Shown: piece by piece, positions 8,740 to 14,981 of the stretch
Layout of the letters: each line of letters opens with the position of its first letter
How positions within the stretch are numbered: position 1 is the stretch's first letter
From: Paludibaculum fermentans_A
GTDB lineage: Bacteria > Acidobacteriota > Terriglobia > Bryobacterales > Bryobacteraceae
Length of the DNA: 64,000 bases
Direction: 5' to 3'
Assembly (NCBI RefSeq): GCF_051172195.1
Contig: NZ_JBPJAQ010000001.1
Location: forward strand, 4,836,001-4,900,000
The notes under the pieces: model-generated
What the model was told of the DNA's origin: nothing
Database searches by the model: none
What the model saw: only the letters and a program-made list of their open reading frames with translations
Position numbers and translations under genes: made by a program

Positions 8740-9081
8740 ATGAAGGAAGCCGGCGAACCCAGGACGTGGCACCTCTCCGTTGTGCTGACATCCACACGGG
8801 AAGGTACGGAAGTATTCGACACGTTGGACGACATGCCTGCCGTCCTGCGCGCGCGGTGCGTGCGTGCGTTGGACAGCAAGGACTGCCAGACTGTGGTCAT
8901 CGCCGACGAAGCCGGGCGCGACTACCTGCGCAGGATCATCGAGGAGCGCGAGCAGGCGAAGCAGCAGGAGATCGCGGCCAAACCGGTGGTGAAGCGAGCC
9001 TATTCCGTGCGGCTGGCCGTCGAGATCGCCGTCTGCGGGGCGATCGGCTTTGCGTTGTGGCTGCTGGCCACCGTTCGTTGA
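8740..9081 (+). CDS. Small C-tail-anchored hypothetical protein
   Basis: 113 residues. The first 85 are soluble and charged, with a helix rich in Glu, Arg and Gln (IIEEREQAKQQEIAAK). The last 25 contain one transmembrane segment (LAVEIAVCGAIGFALWLLA), giving a tail-anchored topology. It starts 29 bp after the LysR gene and may be co-transcribed. I do not recognise a family. Confidence 0.55.
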   Translation: MKEAGEPRTWHLSVVLTSTREGTEVFDTLDDMPAVLRARCVRALDSKDCQTVVIADEAGRDYLRRIIEEREQAKQQEIAAKPVVKRAYSVRLAVEIAVCGAIGFALWLLATVR

Positions 9082-9083
9082 CC

Positions 9084-9620
9084 TCACCGCCAGACGCAGT
9101 GCGGTGCTAGTACTTCCACCACCCGGGCCGCTTCCTCCGGCGCCAGGCCCGCGCCGAAACGGTGGGTGAACCCGCTGCAATCAAAGACGATGGTGCCGGC
9201 TCCGCTGAACCGTCCCAGCGAGCCGATGACCCCGCCGGCATCCATAATCCAGGCAGCCCCGCGCAGGTTGCGCACCTTGGCGAGTTCAAAACGACTATTG
9301 AAGCCAAACCGGCCAATCTGGCGGCGGATGATGAGGGCGTTATCGCGGATGGTCACCACCTCGCGGCCAATCAGGCCCCACAGCAGGAACGCGAGGGCCA
9401 GCATGCCTCCGACGGTCCACATCAGCAGCCAGGCCAGGATGATGGGCGGCGCGGGTCCCCGGACGATCCCGCTCAATAGTAAGCCCAGGACGCCCACCTC
9501 GCCCACGGCCCAGCCGACCATCCAGATCCCGAGGAAGATCAGGACGAACCAGTTCTTGCGGGAAGGGAGCGAGACCTCCAAGTTGCCGGAGGGGTATGAG
9601 ATGCGCGCCTGGTTCGACAT
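9084..9620 (-). CDS. Hypothetical membrane protein with C-terminal PH-like region
   Basis: 178 residues from the ATG at 9620 (MSNQARISYPSG). Two transmembrane segments (WFVLIFLGIWMVGWAVGEVGVL and WLLMWTVGGMLALAFLLWGL) are followed by a beta-rich domain starting at REVVTIRDNALIIRRQIG, which resembles the bacterial PH-like domains found after paired helices. An upstream ATG at 9731 would add a basic unstructured tail and is less likely. It converges on the 8740 gene with only a 2-bp gap. The function is unknown. Confidence 0.6.
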   Translation of the reverse strand: MSNQARISYPSGNLEVSLPSRKNWFVLIFLGIWMVGWAVGEVGVLGLLLSGIVRGPAPPIILAWLLMWTVGGMLALAFLLWGLIGREVVTIRDNALIIRRQIGRFGFNSRFELAKVRNLRGAAWIMDAGGVIGSLGRFSGAGTIVFDCSGFTHRFGAGLAPEEAARVVEVLAPHCVWR

Positions 9621-9978
9621 TGCCGCCGGGACCACCATCGCCTTCATTATGCACGCGTGAGGGGCGATTTGCAGCCCACCGGGCAAGCAGGATCTTTGTG
9701 GCCTGTTTCCCCCCTGAAATACCAGCCGCACCCCCCCATTTGGGGGGAGTACTTCTATGAGGTATATCGCCGATACTTAGCCTACTAGGCTAATGCGCCT
9801 GCACAATTAGTCCGGGGCGAGCCAAGGCGCTTGCGTCTTGCCGAAACCGCCAGTTGCCCACACTTTGGCGGTGCGGATAGGTGATGACCTTCGGTCATCC
9901 CGAGCATCGCTCCGGACCATTTCTTTCTCCCGCGCGCTCGCGCCTCGATTCCCTCATAGCCGGATCTCTTGTACCGAT
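9621..9978. promoter_or_regulatory. Structured divergent leader ahead of the PilZ gene
   Basis: This 358-bp region lies between two divergent genes and has no credible gene. It holds four hairpins: CCCCCCA-tt-TGGGGGG at 9732-9747, AGCCT-act-AGGCT at 9779-9791, CCGCCA/TGGCGG at 9847-9871, and GATGACC-ttc-GGTCATC at 9883-9899. The last three would all lie in the 5' leader of the PilZ gene if transcription starts near 9770. I found no match to the conserved core of a c-di-GMP-I riboswitch. The G/C-tract palindrome is more likely a protein site because it lies upstream of both genes. Confidence 0.45.
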
Positions 9979-10356
9979 ATGGCAGGCATGGAACGCCGCC
10001 AGTCGACTCGTGTACCTGTGGAACTCAGGACAACGCTAACCGTCCTGGGAGAAGCTGACCTGAATATAGCCGCGGAGGTACTGGACCTTTCCGGCAATGG
10101 AGCCCGAGTCCTGCTCGACAGGAAGCTGCCGATGGGTGCGTGTGTGAAGCTCGTCTTGGAGGATTGTCTCTACCTGGGAGAGGTTGCGTATTGCCGCCAG
10201 GTAGATGGCGGTTATCAGGCGGGGCTCACCCTGGAGCACGCAGTACACGCGCTGAACGACCTGCACTGGTTGATGCAGTCGCTCCTGGCGGAAACAGTCA
10301 GCTCGACCCGAGGCTTCGAATCCCGGCCAGAACCGAGATCAAAAGCGCGGCGCTGA
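9979..10356 (+). CDS. PilZ-domain protein
   Basis: 125 residues. The region MERRQSTRVPVELRTTL at residues 4-20 carries the RxxxR c-di-GMP-binding motif (RRQSTR), and DLSGNGARVLLDRKLP near 37 matches the second PilZ motif (D/NxSxxG). It is a single-domain effector that would bind c-di-GMP and a protein partner in the cytoplasm. The start is set at ATG 9979; ATG 9988 is equally possible, and the longer open frame from 9838 lies within the structured leader. It fits with the HD-GYP/GGDEF enzyme at 2434-4827 as a possible input. Confidence 0.8.
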   Translation: MAGMERRQSTRVPVELRTTLTVLGEADLNIAAEVLDLSGNGARVLLDRKLPMGACVKLVLEDCLYLGEVAYCRQVDGGYQAGLTLEHAVHALNDLHWLMQSLLAETVSSTRGFESRPEPRSKARR

Positions 10357-10648
10357 GAGCCAAGAGCAATGCAAGGCCTACGCGGTTAGCCCGACGGCTT
10401 CGCCGGAATCCTGTTTGAATCAGGGTTCGCATTGGGATCTTCTCCATTGACTCAGACGTAAGCAAAGTGTATCAAAGTTGCAACGCGTTCTCCAGAAAGT
10501 GCCTGTTCTCCCCGGGGTGCACAGAAAATGTAACGAAGATCTCAAGTTTGCCTGGCATCCCGCGCTTCGGCATCGTCGTTTCCTGTGATTGTCCTATCGG
10601 CTCGAACGGCCCTCCTCCATAGGGGAATCGCGCTATATTACCTCTGAG
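10357..10648. other. Intergenic stretch without a recognisable gene
   Basis: 292 bases between the PilZ and RmlD genes. I see no credible reading frame, no terminator with a T-tract and no recognisable riboswitch. The open frame running leftward across 10472-11500 is a shadow of RmlD. Confidence 0.4.
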
Positions 10649-11527
10649 ATGCAGAAGAAGGTAGCCATTTTCGGTTGCGCCGGCCAGCTCGGCGTGGAGC
10701 TCATGCGTGAATTCAGCGAGCGCGGCGCGAAGGTCACGGGGTGGGAACGCAGTCATGTCGACATCACTTCCGCGCCGGCGGTAGAAGAGGCGGTAGCCTC
10801 GGTGGATCCGGAGATCGTGATCAATGCGGCCGCCTATAATATGGTGGACGTAGCCGAGAACGAGCCGTACGCCGCCTTCCAGGCCAACGGCCTGGCGGTC
10901 CGCAACCTGGCGCTGGCCAGCCGCCAGTGCGGCGCCCAACTGGTCCACTTTTCCACCGACTATGTGTTTGACGGCACATCGGATAGGCCGTATGTGGAGA
11001 CCGACGCGACGCATCCCCTGGGCGCTTATGCGGTTTCCAAACTGGCGGGTGAACTTTACGCGCAGGCGTATCTGGCGAATCCGTTGGTGATCCGCACCTC
11101 CGGCGTATTTGGTCCGGGGGGCTTGCGGACGGCGCGCGGCAATTTCATCGAGCTGATGCTCCGCATGGCCAGGGAAGGGAAGACGATCCGGGTGGTGGAG
11201 GATCACGTGGCGAGCCCCACGTATGCCCCGGCACTGGCGTCGAGGACGGCGGATATGGTGGCGAAGGGCATCGACGGAGTGATTCACTGCGGCGGCGGCG
11301 CACCCATCTCGTGGTATCACTATGCGGAACTGATCTTCCGCGAGGCTGGCCTGCAGCCCGAACTGAAGCCTACGACGGAACGCGAGTACCGTACGCCGGC
11401 CCGCCGGCCGAAGTTCTCGCCGCTCTCCAACGCCAAAATGGAGTCGCTGGGGATTGAGCCGATGCCTTCCCTGGATGTGGCGGTGCGCAGCTACCTGCAA
11501 CTGCGGGAACGGATGCTGGCCAGCTAG
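10649..11527 (+). CDS. rmlD: dTDP-4-dehydrorhamnose reductase family protein
   Basis: 292 residues. The NAD(P)-binding loop is IFGCAGQLGVEL near residue 6. NAAAYNMVDVAENEP near 66 and HFSTDYVFDG near 103 are the conserved RmlD blocks, and YAVSKLAGE near 130 supplies the catalytic Tyr and Lys. Its usual reaction is NADPH-dependent reduction of dTDP-4-dehydro-6-deoxy-L-mannose to dTDP-L-rhamnose for cell-surface polysaccharide. RmlA/B/C are not nearby. The start at 10649 aligns with the family N-terminus; the 20 extra upstream residues are not homologous-looking. The stop overlaps that of the convergent ABC permease. Confidence 0.85.
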   Translation: MQKKVAIFGCAGQLGVELMREFSERGAKVTGWERSHVDITSAPAVEEAVASVDPEIVINAAAYNMVDVAENEPYAAFQANGLAVRNLALASRQCGAQLVHFSTDYVFDGTSDRPYVETDATHPLGAYAVSKLAGELYAQAYLANPLVIRTSGVFGPGGLRTARGNFIELMLRMAREGKTIRVVEDHVASPTYAPALASRTADMVAKGIDGVIHCGGGAPISWYHYAELIFREAGLQPELKPTTEREYRTPARRPKFSPLSNAKMESLGIEPMPSLDVAVRSYLQLRERMLAS

Positions 11528-12288
11528 CGGATTTCGCGGCGCGAGAATTCCCAGGTGCCGGCCAGGGTCACGAGCACGGACCCTACGACCGAATACACCA
11601 GCACGTCCTCAGTGATGCCCGGTTTTGTCACCAGCAGGCGAGCGGGCAGGCACCACGGCCAGAGCCGGCCATACTTCTCTGAATTCACCAGCATGAAGCT
11701 GATGACGGTGGCGCAGATCCCGACGCCCGAAGCGGCGGCGAAGCTGCGCAGCCGCAAACTGAGGAAGTGATGGATGGTCACGACCAGCAGCGAGGCGGCG
11801 ATGGTCAGCCAGGCGTCGTGCAGGAACAACTGCCACGGAACCGGGTCGGGGAATAGCAGGCGGGGTTCCAGCCATCTCAGCACGATTCCATTGAGCAGGG
11901 CGCCGGCCGTGAGGATCAGCGAGCTGACGACCACCATAAGGCACGGGATGATGAGTTTGGACCAATAGATGGCCCAGCGGGGCACGGGCATGGCGAGCAG
12001 GCTGCGCCAGCGGTCCTCGGTGTGTTCCAGGCCGGCCAGCAGCGCCGTCTGCAGCGTCACATACAACGGCAGCATGAGGACGCCCCAGAGGCTGAACGAA
12101 TTGCGGTGCAGGATATCCCAGAGCGGTTGTTGCTTCTTCGCGAAGAAGTCGACCCGTTCGTGAAACATGAGGAATTCCAGCAACAGGATCAGGCCGGGGG
12201 CCAGGAAGACCAGCCAGAAGGCGAGGGTGCGGCGCAGTTTCAGGAGTTCGGCTGCGAAGGTTCTGAGGAAGATCGTCATGGGCGTCAC
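11524..12288 (-). CDS. ABC-2 type transporter permease
   Basis: 254 residues with six hydrophobic segments, in the ABC-2/DrrB-NatB style (TFAAELLKLRRTLAFWLVFLAPGL at the N-terminus, ending in SFMLVNSEKYGRLWPWCL and a final helix). The GTG start at 12288 overlaps the ATPase stop as GTGA, so the pair is translationally coupled. It would pair with that ATPase to export a drug, lipid or peptide. The substrate cannot be told from sequence. Confidence 0.8.
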   Translation of the reverse strand: MTPMTIFLRTFAAELLKLRRTLAFWLVFLAPGLILLLEFLMFHERVDFFAKKQQPLWDILHRNSFSLWGVLMLPLYVTLQTALLAGLEHTEDRWRSLLAMPVPRWAIYWSKLIIPCLMVVVSSLILTAGALLNGIVLRWLEPRLLFPDPVPWQLFLHDAWLTIAASLLVVTIHHFLSLRLRSFAAASGVGICATVISFMLVNSEKYGRLWPWCLPARLLVTKPGITEDVLVYSVVGSVLVTLAGTWEFSRREIR

Positions 12289-13193
12289 GCTGGCTGGGTC
12301 AAGTCGAGGAACATCTCTTCGAGGGTGGGTTGGTGGCCGGTGATGAGGTAGACGGCGAAGCCGCGCTCGACAAGGAAGCGGTTGATCCGGACTACGGAAT
12401 CCTGGTCGAGGGCCGGCAATTCGACGCTGGATCTTTCGCGTGCGACGGCGGGCCAGCCTTGTTGCCGGAGGAGTTCGGCGGCGATTTCGGGGCGATCGAG
12501 GCCAATGCGTAGAGAGCCCTGGCGGCGGGCCCGGAGCTCTTCCGGGGAGCCCTGGAACTGCAGCTTTCCGGCGGCAATGATGCCGATGTGGGAAGCGATC
12601 TGATCCACTTCACCCAGCAGGTGGCTGGACAGGAAGACCGAGATCCCGTGGGAGACGGGCATGTCGCGCAGCAGGTGGCGCATCTCCTGGATGCCGGCGG
12701 GGTCGAGTCCGTTCGTGGGTTCATCGAGGATGACCAGCTCCGGTTGTCCCAGAAGGGCCATGGCGAGTGCCAACCGCTGCTTCATCCCCAGCGAGTAGGT
12801 TTTGACGAGGCGCCCGCCGTCACTGGCGAGGTCCACCACGCGCAGGACGCGAGGGATATCGGTGGACGCCACCTGTTTTAGAAGGCAGGTGTGACGCAGA
12901 TTCTCGATGCCCGTGAGATGTGGATAGAGGGAAGGCGCCTCGACCAGGGCGCCGATGCGCTTCAGGACGGAGAGGCGCTGGCTGGTGGACGATTCGCCGA
13001 AGATGCGGACTTCGCCCGAATGAGCCCGCAGCAAGCCGAGGAGGAGGCGAATAGTCGTAGTCTTGCCGGCGCCATTCGGTCCCAGGAAACCGAACACTGA
13101 CCCCGCGGGCACCTGCAAGCTCAGGCTGTTCACGGCAATCCGGTCGCCGAAGCGGCGGGTGAGTCCCTCTGTTTGAATCACCAAGTCGTGCAT
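12285..13193 (-). CDS. ABC transporter ATP-binding protein (ABC-2 exporter)
   Basis: About 302 residues starting at MHDLVIQTEGLTRRFGD. The Walker A is GPNGAGKTT near residue 40, the ABC signature is YSLGMKQRLALA near 135, the Walker B is ELVILDEPTNGLDP near 157, and the H-loop lies in SSHLL near 190. A C-terminal domain of about 75 residues follows, as in NatA/BcrA-type ATPases. The longer open frame from 13331 adds a basic, family-unlike N-terminus. It drives export through the adjacent permease. Confidence 0.9.
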   Translation of the reverse strand: MHDLVIQTEGLTRRFGDRIAVNSLSLQVPAGSVFGFLGPNGAGKTTTIRLLLGLLRAHSGEVRIFGESSTSQRLSVLKRIGALVEAPSLYPHLTGIENLRHTCLLKQVASTDIPRVLRVVDLASDGGRLVKTYSLGMKQRLALAMALLGQPELVILDEPTNGLDPAGIQEMRHLLRDMPVSHGISVFLSSHLLGEVDQIASHIGIIAAGKLQFQGSPEELRARRQGSLRIGLDRPEIAAELLRQQGWPAVARERSSVELPALDQDSVVRINRFLVERGFAVYLITGHQPTLEEMFLDLTQPA

Positions 13194-13250
13194 CTGATCG
13201 GAAGACGAGTGAATTGGCGAATTATTCCCGGCTGGGCGGATCCGTTCACT

Positions 13251-13263
13251 GGTAAGACTTACC
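13251..13263. promoter_or_regulatory. Palindrome between the ABC exporter and the lipoprotein gene
   Basis: GGTAAG-a-CTTACC is a perfect 6-bp inverted repeat around one base, in the 155-bp divergent region. It is a plausible operator for one or both genes, but the site family is not recognised. Confidence 0.4.
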
Positions 13264-13348
13264 GGAATCCAGCGGGCACCTGGGCGCAAGCTGATGCAAA
13301 CAGGCGAATCGAGCAGTGTGGCACGGTGCATGCATTTGCTTTCCCGTG

Positions 13349-14026
13349 ATGCAACGCAAAACGCTGATCGCCTGCGTGACGGTAGCCGCAGCAGCGCTGT
13401 TGACGGGCTGTGAGCCTGGGGGTTCGACTGTGGAAGCGGCAGCGGCGGTTCCGGCGGAACCTGCCACCGCTCGCCAATTCACGCTGGTGACGATCCAACC
13501 GGGCACTCACTTGGCGGTGCGGCTGAATCACGCAATCACGACGGACCGGAACCGGCCGGGAGACCGGTTCACGGGAGTGCTGGTTGCGCCGGTTGTGGTG
13601 AACCAGGAGACGGTCATCCCTACGGGTGCGAACGTCACCGGCACCATTCGGCGCAGCGCGTCTTCCGGTCGTTTCAAGGGCAATGCGGTCCTGTCATTGT
13701 CACTCACCAACGTGGATTGGAACGGCCGGACGTATAGCGTGACATCCAATCCGGCCACGCGCTATAGCGGAGGCCACAAGAAAAGGAACTGGGCCATGAT
13801 CGGAGGAGGATCCGGCGCCGGAGCATTGATCGGAGGGCTCGCCGCGGGCGGCGGTGGAGCGCTGATCGGAGCCGGCGCCGGGGCGGCGGCAGGCACAGTG
13901 GGTGCGGCCTTTACGGGCCGTAAACAGGTGCGACTGCCACCGGAGACGTTAGTCAATTTCAGGCTGGCGTCACCTCTCACCGTGCGGACAGAGGCGCGCA
14001 AGGGCGTCTCGCGGGATCAGGCGTAG
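13349..14026 (+). CDS. Glycine-zipper lipoprotein
   Basis: 225 residues. The N-terminal signal ends in a lipobox (LLTGC, Cys near residue 20). Residues 40-135 form a beta-rich domain (GTHLAVRLNHAITTDRNRPGDRF) that is shared with the protein at 50178-51122. Residues 155-195 are a long Gly/Ala zipper (GGGSGAGALIGGLAAGGGG), as in outer-membrane-spanning or oligomerising segments of SlyB/Rcs-type proteins. It is probably an envelope lipoprotein. The start is the ATG directly preceding MQRKTLIAC. Confidence 0.7.
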   Translation: MQRKTLIACVTVAAAALLTGCEPGGSTVEAAAAVPAEPATARQFTLVTIQPGTHLAVRLNHAITTDRNRPGDRFTGVLVAPVVVNQETVIPTGANVTGTIRRSASSGRFKGNAVLSLSLTNVDWNGRTYSVTSNPATRYSGGHKKRNWAMIGGGSGAGALIGGLAAGGGGALIGAGAGAAAGTVGAAFTGRKQVRLPPETLVNFRLASPLTVRTEARKGVSRDQA

Positions 14027-14096
14027 ATATTCGGGCGGAATTTCTGCGTCTGGTCCCGCCATGGGGACCGCTTGCCGGCCGGAACTGAGATAACCG

Positions 14097-14981
14097 TCAA
14101 TACTTCAGGAGCGCGATGGAGAGTTGGGGCGTGTCCGACACGTTGCCCAGCCAATTGAGGGCGACATCGCGGTCTTCAAAGAAGGGTGGCTGAGTAGGGA
14201 AGCCAGCGCGGACTCCGTTGGGCAAGCCGTTCAGCGAAACGGCCACCTTGGCTGGGGAGCCTGCGCCGGAGAGCAGAGACAGCAGCGCATCGCGGCCCGC
14301 GTCGTCGCATTCCGTCATGCCCGACATATCGACCAACAGGCGCCTGGGGCCAGGCACCACAGCCCAGAGTTTTTTCAGAGCCCGGGAAGAGAAGAGCGTC
14401 AGGCGGCCGAGGAAGATCAGTTCAAAGGGCGCTCCGCAACGCAGGGTTAGAGTTTCCCGCGCATAGCTTGGAACACTCAACGCGCGGACTGCGGCGCGGC
14501 CGGCCACCGGGTCAATATCCGACAGTGTGAACGCCCCATCGCACCGGCCGCACGTGTGACTGGTTTCGTCGCACCCCTTCCGGATATACGCCAGGACCCG
14601 ATTCTGACAAACGGGACACTGGAAGGGATAGCTGGGTCCGCCGAAGGAGCGCACGGCCGCGGCTTCGTCCTGATAGACATCGAAGACCGTGTAGAGCTTG
14701 GTGATCTGCAGGAAATCAACGATGCGCTTCTTCGGGCTTAGCAGTTTCAATGCGCCGCCGCTGTTATATACCGTTGTGAAGCCGCTGACCAGTTCACCCA
14801 CACCCGAACTGTCCATGTAGGCAATTTCGGCCAGCAGGAGAACGAGCTGGTTCCTGCCGATTTCAACCTGGCCTTTGATGGTCTCCCTCAGGAGCGCGGA
14901 GCCTTCTCCCAGAGTGAGGCGGCCGGAGCACTCCAGAATCGTCACATCGCCGACATCGCGTTTGGTGATGATGCAACTCAT
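14097..14981 (-). CDS. STAS / zinc-ribbon / STAS anti-sigma-antagonist-like protein
   Basis: 294 residues. The first STAS domain spans about 1-112 and has the phosphorylatable MDSSG motif at residues 56-60. A zinc-ribbon-like linker follows, with CPVC (Cys122, Cys125), Cys137 and CGRC (Cys144, Cys147). The second STAS-like domain spans about 180-290; at the equivalent site it has CDDAG (residues 225-229), so the Ser pair is Asp-Ala. Its start codon overlaps the stop of the phosphatase gene by 4 bp (ATGA). By analogy with SpoIIE/SpoIIAA and RsbU/RsbV, the first STAS domain is the likely substrate of the phosphatase encoded upstream. Confidence 0.8.
   Translation of the reverse strand: MSCIITKRDVGDVTILECSGRLTLGEGSALLRETIKGQVEIGRNQLVLLLAEIAYMDSSGVGELVSGFTTVYNSGGALKLLSPKKRIVDFLQITKLYTVFDVYQDEAAAVRSFGGPSYPFQCPVCQNRVLAYIRKGCDETSHTCGRCDGAFTLSDIDPVAGRAAVRALSVPSYARETLTLRCGAPFELIFLGRLTLFSSRALKKLWAVVPGPRRLLVDMSGMTECDDAGRDALLSLLSGAGSPAKVAVSLNGLPNGVRAGFPTQPPFFEDRDVALNWLGNVSDTPQLSIALLKY

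Noticed and set aside
9751..9978. c-di-GMP-I riboswitch upstream of the PilZ gene
   Set aside because: The conserved GEMM core could not be aligned; only unspecific hairpins are present.
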